This document shows, piece by piece, positions 29,492-38,694 of a stretch of 64,000 nucleotides of DNA. Within the stretch, counting starts at the first letter, position 1. The number at the start of each line of letters is the position of its first letter. This stretch comes from Halomonas sp. TA22 (GTDB lineage Bacteria > Pseudomonadota > Gammaproteobacteria > Pseudomonadales > Halomonadaceae). The position numbers were made by a program, and so were the translations under genes. Location: assembly GCF_013009075.1 (NCBI RefSeq), contig NZ_CP053108.1:992001-1056000 (forward strand). The letters are read 5' to 3'. The notes beneath the pieces were generated by a model, which did no database searches, was not told the origin of the DNA, and saw nothing but the letters and a program-made list of their open reading frames with translations.

Positions 29492-29507
29492 TGAAACTAC
29501 AGTTTCA
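29492..29507. promoter_or_regulatory. RpiR-type operator, copy 1
   Basis: TGAAACTACAGTTTCA, a near-perfect palindrome, lies 10 bases before the rpiR-like start codon. The same word recurs at 30484 before the TRAP operon, so it is the likely binding site of the regulator. Confidence 0.65.
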
Positions 29508-29516
29508 AGGCTCATC

Positions 29517-30365
29517 ATGTCCAAGATATCCAAAGAGCGCTCTTTTCTCGCCCGCGTGCGCAGCGCGCTGCCGTCACTCCATCCTGCTGAGCGGCGCCTG
29601 GGCGAATTTGTGTGCGACTTTCCTGGTGAGCTGGCCAGCTATGACGCTCAGGAACTGGCCAAGTTTGCGAGCGTCTCCAAGGCCACCGTATCGCGCTTCG
29701 TTCGCCGCTTGGGCTATGAAAGCTACGAGGCTGCCCGCAAGCATGCCCGTGAAGAGCAAAGCACTGGCTCACGACTGTTCTTATCCTCTTCCGAGTTGAG
29801 CCAGGCCGAGCATTCGCTCGCCAGCAATCTTGATCAGAGCAAAGCGAATCTGGATCACACCTTTTCGTCCATTACTCAAGCGGAGGTGGACGAGGTGGCC
29901 AATGCCATCCTTGGCGCTCGCAAAACCTGGATCATTGGCTTTCGTGCCAGCCATCCGTTTGCCGATTACTTGCGCTGGCAGCTCACCCAGGTGGTTGAGG
30001 CGGTCGTTAGCCTGCCCGGTGGCGGCGAGACGCTTGGCGAGCATCTGGTCAATTTCAGTGAAGAGGACTGCGTCATCGTGTTCGGCTTGCGCCGTCGGAT
30101 TGCGGCGACCGAGCAGATCCTGTCCCACGCCAAAGAGTGTCGCGCGCGCCTGCTCTATATCACTGATGAAGGCCTGGCGCCTGAACCGGTGTCCAACTGG
30201 CACTTCCGCTGCCATACCCTGGCAGCAGGCCCGCTTTTCAACCACACCGCAGTGATGGCGCTTTGCCATATGCTTGCCATGCGCACCATCGAGATGGCGG
30301 GCGATGCCTCGCGTACCCGCTTGCGCAAGATCGAAACCCTGAACGACAGGTTCCAGGAGCTGTAG
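29517..30365 (+). CDS. MurR/RpiR family transcriptional regulator
   Basis: A 282-residue regulator with an N-terminal HTH_6 domain (LGEFVCDFPGELASYDAQELAKFASVSKATVSRFVRRLGY in parts, residues about 20-65) and a C-terminal SIS domain (from about 120), which in this family binds phosphosugars or other small molecules. The frame is open upstream to 29454, but the ATG at 29517 begins the conserved domain. A palindrome just before it and an identical one before the TRAP transporter genes suggest autoregulation and control of the next operon. Confidence 0.88.
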   Translation: MSKISKERSFLARVRSALPSLHPAERRLGEFVCDFPGELASYDAQELAKFASVSKATVSRFVRRLGYESYEAARKHAREEQSTGSRLFLSSSELSQAEHSLASNLDQSKANLDHTFSSITQAEVDEVANAILGARKTWIIGFRASHPFADYLRWQLTQVVEAVVSLPGGGETLGEHLVNFSEEDCVIVFGLRRRIAATEQILSHAKECRARLLYITDEGLAPEPVSNWHFRCHTLAAGPLFNHTAVMALCHMLAMRTIEMAGDASRTRLRKIETLNDRFQEL

Positions 30366-30483
30366 CGCCATCAACACCGTATTGGTGCAACATTTCTCCC
30401 AGCCGCACCCCTAGCGTGCACTAGTCCCGGCTTGGTTTCTTTATGACACTCTCTTCAAAAAGCTCAATCTACTGTTTTCATTA

Positions 30484-30498
30484 TGAAACTACAGTTTC
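30484..30498. promoter_or_regulatory. RpiR-type operator, copy 2
   Basis: TGAAACTACAGTTTC repeats 15 of the 16 bases of the palindrome at 29492. It lies 90 bases before the TRAP substrate-binding gene. Confidence 0.65.
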
Positions 30499-30587
30499 TT
30501 ATCGAGCATGGCATGAAACTTGGATCACCATAAACAAGATATGCCACATCACCTCTACTACATAATGCCTCCACACAGGAGAGAACC

Positions 30588-31625
30588 ATGTTGAAGCGTA
30601 CCGCCCTTGCCACCGTCATCTCGGCCACTCTGATGGCCTCTACCGTGCAAGCTGCCCCCTTCACCCTCAAGGTATTGGGCCAGCCCGCCGGTTCAGGCCT
30701 GATTGCACAACAGAAAGAGCAGCCCTTCTTCGAAGCGCTTGCGGAACACACCGAACTTGATGTTGCGGTCCAGTACATCCCTGTCGATGTGGCGGGCATT
30801 CCCGATACCGATGGCCTGCGTGTGTTGCGCTCCGGGCTCTTCGATATCGTTTCGCTGCGTGGCCCACAGGTCAGCCGGGACGAGCCCTCCATTCTCGGGC
30901 TGGACCTGATCGGCTTGAACACCAGCTTCGCCACAGGCCGCGAGAATGTTTCCGCCTTTTATGACTATGTGGACTCTCGCCTGCAGGAGCGCTTCAATGC
31001 CAAGCTCTTGGGCACATGGCCCGCAGGCCCTCAGGTGATTTTCTGCCGTCAGGAGATCGGCGGCCTGAGCGATCTGCAAGGCAAGCGCGTCCGGGTAGGC
31101 GATCAGAGTGCCGCCAACTTTGTCGGTGAGCTGGGCGCAACCGGGATTTCGATGCCGTTCGGCGATGTCCAGCAGGCGCTTTCGCGCGGCGTGGTCGACT
31201 GCGCCATTACCGGCCCTGCTTCGGCTAACTCAGGCGGCTGGCCCGAAGCCACCACCACGGTACTGCCCATTGCGCTACAGCTCGCCATCAACGGCTATGC
31301 CATCAATCTCGATACGTGGAACCGCCTCTCTAGTGAACAGCAGGAGCAGCTGGAAAGTGCCATCGCTAATCTGAGCGACGATATCTGGGAATACTCCGAA
31401 GCCCTTTATGAAGATGCCATGCGCTGCAACGCTGGCGAATCGCCCTGTGAATTCGGCACCTCCTATTCACTCACTGAAGCCCCCGTCTCCGACGAGGACT
31501 TAGCGAAAGTCACTGCCGCAGTGGAAGAGGTCTCCCTGCCGATATGGGCACGTCAATGCAATGCCGTTGCTGCCGATTGTGAAGCCGCCTGGCGCGAGAC
31601 CGTTGGCCAGCAGCTGGGCCTGTAA
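30588..31625 (+). CDS. TRAP transporter substrate-binding protein, DctP type
   Basis: A 345-residue periplasmic binding protein. The signal peptide ends at VQA (about residue 23). The mature fold shows the DctP-type stretch DLQGKRVRVGDQSAANFVGELGA and GDVQQALSRGVVDCAITGP, where the binding Arg of the family (within GKRVRV) is present. Four Cys residues late in the protein (CNAGESPCEF, RQCNAVAADCEA) may form two disulfides. AGGAGAG precedes the ATG. It heads an operon with DctQ, DctM and a racemase gene, so the ligand is probably a carboxylate of amino-acid or hydantoin type. Confidence 0.9.
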   Translation: MLKRTALATVISATLMASTVQAAPFTLKVLGQPAGSGLIAQQKEQPFFEALAEHTELDVAVQYIPVDVAGIPDTDGLRVLRSGLFDIVSLRGPQVSRDEPSILGLDLIGLNTSFATGRENVSAFYDYVDSRLQERFNAKLLGTWPAGPQVIFCRQEIGGLSDLQGKRVRVGDQSAANFVGELGATGISMPFGDVQQALSRGVVDCAITGPASANSGGWPEATTTVLPIALQLAINGYAINLDTWNRLSSEQQEQLESAIANLSDDIWEYSEALYEDAMRCNAGESPCEFGTSYSLTEAPVSDEDLAKVTAAVEEVSLPIWARQCNAVAADCEAAWRETVGQQLGL

Positions 31626-31641
31626 ACAGCGGGAGTCGATG

Positions 31642-32211
31642 ATGAAGACCTACGCCCGCTTTCTTGGGACTCTGTTCGGCACGATGATGATCCTGCTCGC
31701 GCTGTTGATCACGGTGGAGACCATCATTCGCAAGGTCTTTTCACTGTCGCTCGGCGGCGTTGACGAGCTGGGTGGCTATGCCATCGCTATCGCAGCGCCG
31801 CTGGCGTTCTGCGTCGCCATGGTCGAGCAGTCGCATATCCGCATCAACCTGCTCCATATGCGTCTACCCAGCCCCGTTCAGGCTGTGCTCAATGCCATGG
31901 CAGCCCTCTCGTTGGGGCTGCTGGCGATCTACTTGCTCTACTTCACCGTGCAGACCGTGCTGGATACGCACATGTACCGCTCCATCGCTCAAACCCCCTG
32001 GGCCACACCGCTGATCTATCCGCAGTCGGTCTGGCTGGTGGCGATGTCCGCCTTTGCCCTGGCGGCTTTCATCCTTTCCGTCAAAGCGCTGCTGTTGCTG
32101 GTGAAGCGCGACTGGAAGGCCCTCAACCGGCAGTTCGGACCCAGCTCGACCCAGGATGAGCTGGAAATGGAACTGGCTGATCTGGAAAAACGCGACGGAG
32201 GCCAGCCATGA
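31642..32211 (+). CDS. TRAP transporter small permease, DctQ type
   Basis: A 189-residue four-helix membrane protein of the DctQ family. Hydrophobic segments lie at about 7-30, 45-65, 87-108 and 130-152, with the characteristic ESTIIRK-like VETIIRKVF and SHIRINLLHMRLP loop. It pairs with DctM. The start is one of two tandem ATGs (31639/31642); GGGAG at 31631 favours the second. The gene overlaps dctM by four bases. Confidence 0.87.
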   Translation: MKTYARFLGTLFGTMMILLALLITVETIIRKVFSLSLGGVDELGGYAIAIAAPLAFCVAMVEQSHIRINLLHMRLPSPVQAVLNAMAALSLGLLAIYLLYFTVQTVLDTHMYRSIAQTPWATPLIYPQSVWLVAMSAFALAAFILSVKALLLLVKRDWKALNRQFGPSSTQDELEMELADLEKRDGGQP

Positions 32212-33512
32212 GCATTCCACTGATTGGAGCCGCATTTCTGGTCATGCTAGGGCTGATGCTGCTTGGCCTGCCCGTGGCGGTGGCGATTCTCTTTGTCGGC
32301 GTACTGGGCGGTTACCTGATGTACGGCGCCCCGCTGGTCGATATGATGGGTGGCGTCATCTGGAGTAGCCTGAATAGCCCCTCCATGCTTGCCATACCGC
32401 TCTTCATGCTGCTGGGCGAGCTGCTGCTTCGCGGCGGCATTGCCGATCGCATGTACGCCGCGCTTTCGGTGTGGTTCAACAAGCTGCCCGGCGGCCTGCT
32501 GCATACCAATATCGCCACCTGCACGCTGTTCTCTGCCACTTCGGGTTCTTCGGTCGCCACCGCTGCCACAGTGGGCACCATTGCATTGCCGGCGCTGCAA
32601 AAGTACCGCTATCCGGTGCGTCCTTCGCTCGGCTCGTTGGCCGCCGGCGGCACGCTGGGGATTTTGATTCCACCCAGCATCAATCTGCTGGTCTATGGGC
32701 AACTGGCCAACACTTCGGTCAGCCAGCTGTTTGCGGCAGGACTGGTGCCAGGTATCACCCTCGCCCTGCTCTTCTCCGTTTACCTGTTTATTGCCCACGG
32801 CAAGGCGGGAAGGGAAGCGATGGTCGAGGTGAACCTGCCGCTTAAGGAAAAGCTGGCCATGTCCAAGCACCTCTTACCACCGATGGTCATTTTCGGCGTG
32901 GTGATGGGCAGTATCTATGGTGGACTGGCGACACCTACCGAATCCGCCGCCATAGGCGTGGTCATTGCCCTGGCCTTCATCGTTTTCGGCGGGAAGCTGA
33001 GTACCGATCTGTTGATCCACTGCTCGCTGCACGCGGCCAAGACCACAGGCATGGTGATCATCGTACTGATGTGTGCCCTGCTGCTTAACGTGACCATTTC
33101 CATGCTGGGGGTGACCCAGGCACTGACCCAGTGGGTCGCTTCCTTTGGCCTCACGCATGTCGGCCTGCTTCTGCTATTGCTGGTCTTCTACGTGATCCTG
33201 GGCACCTTCATGGATGCCATGTCGATGCTGGTTCTGACAGTGCCGATCACTGTACCCATGGTCATGGCCGTGGGCGTGGACCCCATCTGGTTCGGCATCT
33301 TCATCGTGCTGATGTGCGAGATCGCGCTGATTACCCCCCCGGTGGGCATGAACCTGTTCGTGGTGCAAGGGGTGCGCAAGGATGGCGGCAGCTTCAACGA
33401 TGTGATCTGGGGCTCCATGCCGTTCGTGATCATCATGGCGCTGTTCACTCTCGCGATCATGGTCTGGCCCGGGATCGTCATGTGGCTACCCGACCTGCTG
33501 GCGGGACGCTGA
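32208..33512 (+). CDS. TRAP transporter large permease, DctM type
   Basis: A 434-residue multi-span membrane protein of the DctM family, with about 11-12 helices. Typical motifs are LLGELLLRGGIADRMY, ATSGSSVATAATVGTIALPAL, AAGGTLGILIPPSI and, at the C-terminus, MCEIALITPPVGMNLFVVQG. Together with DctP and DctQ it forms a Na+-coupled importer. Its stop overlaps the racemase start (TGATG). Confidence 0.92.
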   Translation: MSIPLIGAAFLVMLGLMLLGLPVAVAILFVGVLGGYLMYGAPLVDMMGGVIWSSLNSPSMLAIPLFMLLGELLLRGGIADRMYAALSVWFNKLPGGLLHTNIATCTLFSATSGSSVATAATVGTIALPALQKYRYPVRPSLGSLAAGGTLGILIPPSINLLVYGQLANTSVSQLFAAGLVPGITLALLFSVYLFIAHGKAGREAMVEVNLPLKEKLAMSKHLLPPMVIFGVVMGSIYGGLATPTESAAIGVVIALAFIVFGGKLSTDLLIHCSLHAAKTTGMVIIVLMCALLLNVTISMLGVTQALTQWVASFGLTHVGLLLLLLVFYVILGTFMDAMSMLVLTVPITVPMVMAVGVDPIWFGIFIVLMCEIALITPPVGMNLFVVQGVRKDGGSFNDVIWGSMPFVIIMALFTLAIMVWPGIVMWLPDLLAGR

Positions 33513-34207
33513 TGAACGACACCGACAAGAAACGCCAAGCCGCCATCACCCAACGCTTCCTGGCGATCAACCCCAATACCAACGACAACGTGACAGGCCG
33601 CATACGCGAAGTGCTGCAGGCCTTGGCTCCACCGGGCGTCGTCATTGATACGCTCAACCCCAGGGAAGGCCCCTACGCGGTGGAAAGCGAACGGGACAAG
33701 CGCTGTGCCACACGGCATGTGCTTGCGTTGATCGAGGAGCAGATGAACGAAGGCTACGATGGCTACATCCTCGCCTGCTTCGATGATATCGCCATTGCCG
33801 AGGCTCGCACGTTGACGCAGAGGCCGGTGATCAGCCTGGCGGAAGCAGGTATCCGCTACGCCCATGCCACTGGCGGGCCCTTCTCGGTGATCACCACCTT
33901 CGAGGAAGCCGTGGCAACGATTGCCGCCTTGTGTGAAGCCTATGGTATGAACGCGCGCTGCACGGTAAGGGCCACCGGCATTGGCGTGACCGACACCGCC
34001 GCACAAACCGATCTGGCAGAGGCCCGTCTTCACGGGTTGGTTGAGCGAGCCATCGCGGAGCGCGCCACCGCCATCGTGCTCGGATCCGGCGCCTTCGCCG
34101 GAAGGGCCGCTCCCCTCAAAGCGCGCTATGGAATCGACGTCATGGATGGTTTCTCGCAGGCGCTGCACTACGTTATATGTCACGCCAAAGCCAGACGCTG
34201 CGCCTAG
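33512..34207 (+). CDS. Asp/Glu/hydantoin racemase family protein
   Basis: A 231-residue protein of the hydantoin racemase group. The start AINPNTNDNVT matches the family N-terminus. The first catalytic Cys is present (Cys89 in LACFDDIAIAEA). At the second site, where the family has VLGC, this protein has VLGSG with Ser192, so the usual two-cysteine pair is incomplete. Translation is coupled to the TRAP permease, which suggests it works on the imported substrate. A racemase with altered chemistry, an isomerase or an allied decarboxylase are all possible. Confidence 0.82.
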   Translation: MNDTDKKRQAAITQRFLAINPNTNDNVTGRIREVLQALAPPGVVIDTLNPREGPYAVESERDKRCATRHVLALIEEQMNEGYDGYILACFDDIAIAEARTLTQRPVISLAEAGIRYAHATGGPFSVITTFEEAVATIAALCEAYGMNARCTVRATGIGVTDTAAQTDLAEARLHGLVERAIAERATAIVLGSGAFAGRAAPLKARYGIDVMDGFSQALHYVICHAKARRCA

Positions 34208-34222
34208 GCCTGGCCTGAAATC

Positions 34223-34250
34223 AACTGGCCGGAGATAGCTCCGGCCAGTT
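34223..34250 (+). terminator. Hairpin after the TRAP/racemase operon
   Basis: Twelve-base stem AACTGGCCGGAG (34223-34234) with CTCCGGCCAGTT (34239-34250), then TCGGCTTCTG. The T tract is weak, so termination may be partial. Confidence 0.65.
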
Positions 34251-34307
34251 TCGGCTTCTGTAAGCCGGCCCTACAGCGACTGTACTGAACTCCATACGCC
34301 AGGTTTC

Positions 34308-35054
34308 CTATCTTCCCCCGGTCACATCCAGCAGCGCACCGGTCGAGTAGGAGGCATCCTCGGAGAGCAGCCAGAGGATGGCGCGGGCGACCTCCTCGGC
34401 CTGGCCACCGCGCTGCATGGGTACGGAACCCTTGAGGCGATCGACCCGACCGGGCTCGCCGCCGCTGGCATGTATCTCGGTATAGATCACCCCCGGGCGC
34501 ACGGCGTTGACACGTATGCCCTGCGTCGCGACCTCCTTGGCCAGGCCAATGGTGAACGAATCGATGGCGCCCTTGGCGGCGGCGTAGTCGACGTACTCGT
34601 CGGGCGCGCCGAGGCGGGAGGCGATGGAGGAGACATTGACGATCGCCCCGCCCTGGCCACCGTGCTGCGTCGACATGCGCCGAATCGCCTCGCGGGCACA
34701 GAGGAAGCTGCCGATCACGTTGGTCGTCAGCACCCGGCTCAGGCGTGCGGCATCCATCTGCTCGACGCGCATCTGCCCTTCCAGGATGCCAGCGTTGTTG
34801 ACCAGCGCCGTGACCGGGCCGAGCTTCTCGTCGGCCTGCTCAAATAGGCGCACCACATCGGCCTCTGAACCGACATTGCCTCCCACGGCAATCGCTTCGC
34901 CGCCGCCGCGGGTGATCTCATCGACCACGGCAAGGGCGGCTGCTTCGTTGTGGCGGTAGTTGATGCATACGGCGTAGCCGCTGGCGGCGCCCAGCCGGGC
35001 AGTGGCCGCGCCGATGCCTCGGCTGCCGCCGGTGATCACCAGGACGTTTTTCAT
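34308..35054 (-). CDS. SDR family oxidoreductase
   Basis: A 248-residue classical short-chain dehydrogenase: cofactor motif TGGSRGIG (8-15), NNAG in LVNNAGIL, catalytic Ser in IVNVSSIASRLG and the YxxxK pair in YVDYAAAKGAIDSF. The Arg in NYRH after the second strand points towards NADP(H). The substrate is unknown. It stands alone between the racemase operon and the LysE gene. Confidence 0.9.
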   Translation of the reverse strand: MKNVLVITGGSRGIGAATARLGAASGYAVCINYRHNEAAALAVVDEITRGGGEAIAVGGNVGSEADVVRLFEQADEKLGPVTALVNNAGILEGQMRVEQMDAARLSRVLTTNVIGSFLCAREAIRRMSTQHGGQGGAIVNVSSIASRLGAPDEYVDYAAAKGAIDSFTIGLAKEVATQGIRVNAVRPGVIYTEIHASGGEPGRVDRLKGSVPMQRGGQAEEVARAILWLLSEDASYSTGALLDVTGGR

Positions 35055-35130
35055 ACGATTTCCCCCGCTATTGTATTGTGCATTTAGCGCTCGATGCGCC
35101 CTGCCATGTCCCGCAACAAACGAGCTTGCG

Positions 35131-35745
35131 CTAGCCCAGGATAAAGATCACGCAGGCGGCAGTGAGTGCTCCCATGATCACGTTGAAAATTCGCCAGGCT
35201 CGCGGGGTGTTGAGCCAGTGCCCGATTCCCACGCCGAAGCCTGCCCATAGGGCGATGCAAGGCAAGGCGACAAGCTCGGCGAAGGCCGCCAATATCAGCG
35301 CGTTGACCAGGGTGTCGCCGCCCTGGGGCAGAAAGCCCGCCATCAGCGCCAGCCCCATGACCCACGCCTTGGGGTTGGCAAACTGGAAGCCTGCCGCCTG
35401 CCAGAAGCTGAGCGGTCGCCCCTCGCCCCTTAAGCGCAGGTCGGGCGGTGGAGCGGTGGCGATCTTCCAGGCCAGGAACAGCAGGTAGGCGCTACCGACC
35501 AGACGCAGGATCATCTGTACCGCAGGATAGCGTTCGAACACCAGGCCAAGCCCGAGTGCAATGCCGGCGAAGAGCAGAAAGCAGCCGCCCAGGATGCCGA
35601 ATATGTGAGGCAGGGTGCGCAGGAAGCCGTAATTGGCCCCCGACGCGGTGAGCATGACGTTATTGGGCCCGGGGGTGATGGTCATCGAGATCATGTAGAG
35701 GGCCGCAGGCCCGAGAAACGCCAAAGCTTCCATTATTGAATCCAT
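35131..35745 (-). CDS. LysE family amino acid exporter (RhtB type)
   Basis: A 204-residue membrane protein with five to six helices. The family motif TITPGPNNVMLTASGANYG is close to the N-terminus, and FQFANPKAWVMGLAL lies mid-protein. Such proteins export amino acids or related compounds. The start is taken at 35745 (MDSIMEALAFLG); 35733 is an alternative, and no strong ribosome site helps to decide. It is divergent from a MocR-type regulator whose target it probably is. Confidence 0.88.
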   Translation of the reverse strand: MDSIMEALAFLGPAALYMISMTITPGPNNVMLTASGANYGFLRTLPHIFGILGGCFLLFAGIALGLGLVFERYPAVQMILRLVGSAYLLFLAWKIATAPPPDLRLRGEGRPLSFWQAAGFQFANPKAWVMGLALMAGFLPQGGDTLVNALILAAFAELVALPCIALWAGFGVGIGHWLNTPRAWRIFNVIMGALTAACVIFILG

Positions 35746-35828
35746 ACAATTAGGCAATTTGATTGGATAGCGCACACAATTGTCAGCATAATTAGCCCAT
35801 ACTTTTAGTCAAAGGTTTTATTGTCACC

Positions 35829-37226
35829 ATGACAATTTGGATACCCCACCTTTCCGAGCATGGCGCACGCTATCGCGGTATCGCCGATGCTATCGCCGAG
35901 GCGGTTCGCCAAGGCGAGCTCGTGCCCGGCCAGAAGCTGCCTCCGCAGCGGCAGCTGGCCGACGGGCTGGACGTCACGGTAGGCACGGTGACCCGCGCCT
36001 ATGCCGAAGCGGAGCGCCAGGGCTGGGTAGTGGCGCGAGTCGGCAGCGGCACATACGTGCGCGGCGAGGAAACCTCCGCGCACGTCTCCTTCCTCGCTAA
36101 CCGCGCTGGCGGTCACGCCGAGACCATCGATCTCAGCCTGAGCCTGCCGCCACCGCACCCGCTGCGCGCCGAACTTCTGGGCCGAGTGCTTGCCGACATC
36201 GCCCAGGACGTCGACATGCTTAAGCGCGCCGTGGAGTACCAGTCGGAGCGCGGCGTTCCCGCCCACCGCGAAGCCTTGGCCGCCTGGATGACTGGCCTGG
36301 GCATGCCCACCCAGGGCGAATCGCTGCTGGTCACCCAAGGCGGACAGCACGGCATCAGCCTGGCGCTGCAGACATTGACCCGGCCCGGCGAGCGCATCGC
36401 CGCCGACGTGCTTACCTACCCCGGACTGATCGGCGCCGCGCGCCAGGCGCACTTGAAGGTGCTGGGCGTGCCGATGGACGAACACGGCATGGATATGGTG
36501 GCACTGGCTCGCCTCTGCGCGCAGCAGCCGCCGCGCCTGGTCTATGTCACGCCGGACCAGAACAACCCCACCGGCACTCTGCTGAGCGAAACCCGACGCG
36601 AGCAACTGGCGGCCCTGGCGCGGCGCCATGACTTCTGGATCGTGGAGGATGGCGTGCAGTACCTGCCGGAAGCGGAGCGTGGCACGCTGCTCTACCGGCT
36701 CGCGCCGGAGCGGACACTGTTCATCTTCAGCACGGCCAAGGTACTGGCCGGCGGGCTGCGTATCGGCGCCCTTGCCGCCCCGCCCGAGCCGCGCGAGCGA
36801 ATCGGCGCTGCCCTGCGCGCCCAGAGCTGGATGGTGCCGCCGCTGATGGTGGAAGCGGTGTGTCGTTGGGTGGCAAGCGAGGAAAGCCGCACGCTGCTCG
36901 ACTGGCAGACCAAGGAGCTGGGCGCCCGGCAGCGCCTGGCACGGGAGAGGCTGGCCAGGTATACCCTCGGTGGGCGATCCCATGGCGCCAATCTGTGGCT
37001 GCCCCTGCCTGAAGGGCAACGCAGTGCGATGATGGTGGAAGCCCTCGCCAGTCGCGACGTGCTGGTGACCAGTGCCGAACCCTTCTGCGTTGGCAGCGAG
37101 CCGGCGCCCCAGGCGCTGCGGCTGTGCCTCAGCGCCGCTGCCTCGCGCGAGGCGCTGTCTCGCGCGCTCGATACGCTGGTGGAGTTGCTCGCCGAGCCGC
37201 CGATCGCCCCATGGCGGACGCTGTAG
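35829..37226 (+). CDS. MocR-type regulator (GntR HTH fused to aminotransferase domain)
   Basis: A 465-residue fusion. An N-terminal GntR winged helix (residues about 10-75; KLPPQRQLADGLDVTVGTVTRAYAEAERQGWV in parts) is followed by a fold-type I aminotransferase-like domain. The PLP-binding Lys is in FSTAKVLAGGLRIG; TPDQNNPTGTL is the usual Asn-Pro motif. MocR proteins sense PLP or amino acids. The divergent lysE-family gene 83 bases away is the expected target. Palindromic AATTGT-type half sites lie between the two genes. Confidence 0.9.
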   Translation: MTIWIPHLSEHGARYRGIADAIAEAVRQGELVPGQKLPPQRQLADGLDVTVGTVTRAYAEAERQGWVVARVGSGTYVRGEETSAHVSFLANRAGGHAETIDLSLSLPPPHPLRAELLGRVLADIAQDVDMLKRAVEYQSERGVPAHREALAAWMTGLGMPTQGESLLVTQGGQHGISLALQTLTRPGERIAADVLTYPGLIGAARQAHLKVLGVPMDEHGMDMVALARLCAQQPPRLVYVTPDQNNPTGTLLSETRREQLAALARRHDFWIVEDGVQYLPEAERGTLLYRLAPERTLFIFSTAKVLAGGLRIGALAAPPEPRERIGAALRAQSWMVPPLMVEAVCRWVASEESRTLLDWQTKELGARQRLARERLARYTLGGRSHGANLWLPLPEGQRSAMMVEALASRDVLVTSAEPFCVGSEPAPQALRLCLSAAASREALSRALDTLVELLAEPPIAPWRTL

Positions 37227-37248
37227 CGTGGCTCACTGTGTTTTCGGC

Positions 37249-37860
37249 CTACCCCTCACCAGCGGGCCGTGCCACGGCAAGGCAAGATGCCCGCTTGCCG
37301 TGGTTCGCCAGAACGGTGAATTCCTCGAGCTCCAGGCCGGCAGCATGGATCTGCGCCTTGAAAGCGTCCTCGTAGGTCACGCGGCCGAAGTCGATGCTCG
37401 TCAGCCGCTTCAGCAGCGGCTTGAGCCTCTCCATCCAGCGGTCAGGCTGCGTTTGGACCGTCTGCGTGAAATAGAGGCGCCCACCCGGGCGCAACAGTGC
37501 CAGACAATGTCGCAGCGCCCGCTCAGGCTCGGGCAGGAGCATGAAACTCGCCGAGAAATACACGGCGTCGTAAGACCCGCCTCGATGATCGTAGACGGAC
37601 TCGAGACGCGCCTCGGCACAATCGGCTAGCCGAGACGCCTGGAGCCTTCGCCTGGCACGCTCGATGTAATCGGCGTCGATATCGATGCCGGTGATGCCCA
37701 GGCGCTTGTGCCTGACCGTATCGGCATTGGCCAGCAGCGCGCCGGCGGTGCCGATACCGACATCCAGCAGCGCGGCACCCTCGGGCACGCGCCTCAGTAC
37801 CTCGGCGTACCAGCGGGTGGTGAGCCTGAGAATGAGGGTGTCGTAAATGAAGCTTCGCAT
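37249..37860 (-). CDS. Class I SAM-dependent methyltransferase
   Basis: A 203-residue methyltransferase. Motif I is LLDVGIGTAGALL (about 31-43), and the acidic loop is ITGIDIDADYIERARRR. YFSASFMLLPEPERAL marks motif II/III, then LLRPGGRLYFTQTV. The protein is short, with no extra substrate domain, so the substrate cannot be named. The ATG at 37860 has GGAG six bases upstream. A 5' open extension to 37992 is not conserved-looking. Confidence 0.82.
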   Translation of the reverse strand: MRSFIYDTLILRLTTRWYAEVLRRVPEGAALLDVGIGTAGALLANADTVRHKRLGITGIDIDADYIERARRRLQASRLADCAEARLESVYDHRGGSYDAVYFSASFMLLPEPERALRHCLALLRPGGRLYFTQTVQTQPDRWMERLKPLLKRLTSIDFGRVTYEDAFKAQIHAAGLELEEFTVLANHGKRASCLAVARPAGEG

Positions 37861-38012
37861 CGTACGCTCCGATAGGGGTGGGGCTTCGCAACAACCGGAT
37901 AAATAACATGGACCTGCCGACATTACCCAGCTCTTTGCTTGGCTCATTTGCTGGCCACTGCTAGGTTGAGTAGGCGAGCTCACGCTCGTCATAACTCAAA
38001 GGAGGAGAACTC

Positions 38013-38588
38013 ATGGCAGAGTACAACGGAAGTCAGCACGGGCGGGATGTGATCGACATCCTCACCACCGACCATCAGGAGATGCTGGAGCTGATCACCC
38101 AGATCGAGCGCGCAACCGACCCCGCCCAGCGCAGGGAGCTAGCCGATACGGTGATTGCCGAGATCATGCGCCACTCCGTCGCCGAGGAGATGTATGTCTA
38201 CCCAGTGATGGAAAAGCACATTCCCAATGGCGCCGATGAGGTGGAGCACGACAAGGAGGAGCACGACGAGATCGTGCAGGTAATGAAGAAGCTGGAGGAT
38301 GCCGATGCGTCCGATGCGGTATTCATGGAGTATGTGCAGGAGCTGAAGCAGCAACTGGATCACCATGCGAACGATGAGGAGTCCGACCAGTTTCCGAAGC
38401 TGCGTACGCACATCTCTGCCGACGATCTTGTCGACATGGGCGAGAAGGTCGAGAACGCCAAGAAGCTGGCACCGACGCGGCCGCACCCCAGCGCACCGCA
38501 CTCCGAACTCTTCCACAAGAGCGTCGGGGCTGGCGTGGGCATGATCGACCGGCTTCGCGACAAGCTCTCCGGGCGCAGCACCGGCTAG
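38013..38588 (+). CDS. Hemerythrin HHE domain protein
   Basis: A 191-residue protein with an HHE cation-binding four-helix bundle. Iron-ligand His/Glu residues are in DHQEMLELI, HSVAEEMYVYPVMEKH, EEHDEIVQVM and HHANDEESDQFPKLR. The C-terminal part (HPSAPHSELFHKS...) is a flexible tail typical of stress-related hemerythrins. A very strong ribosome site, AAAGGAGGAG, precedes the ATG at 38013. It likely senses or buffers O2/NO, or has a role in iron or stress handling. A hairpin terminator follows at 38639-38666. Confidence 0.88.
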   Translation: MAEYNGSQHGRDVIDILTTDHQEMLELITQIERATDPAQRRELADTVIAEIMRHSVAEEMYVYPVMEKHIPNGADEVEHDKEEHDEIVQVMKKLEDADASDAVFMEYVQELKQQLDHHANDEESDQFPKLRTHISADDLVDMGEKVENAKKLAPTRPHPSAPHSELFHKSVGAGVGMIDRLRDKLSGRSTG

Positions 38589-38638
38589 CGCGAGAGTTAA
38601 ACGTCAAGCCTGGGCAAGTCAGGTAAGGCACATGATGA

Positions 38639-38666
38639 CCGGCAAGCGCCAAGCTGCGCTTGCCGG
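38639..38666 (+). terminator. Hairpin terminator after the hemerythrin gene
   Basis: Stem CCGGCAAGCGC (38639-38649) with GCGCTTGCCGG (38656-38666), 51 bases after the stop. No T tract follows, so its strength is uncertain. Confidence 0.55.
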
Positions 38667-38694
38667 CTTGACAAGACCCGGCTAGGAGGACGCC

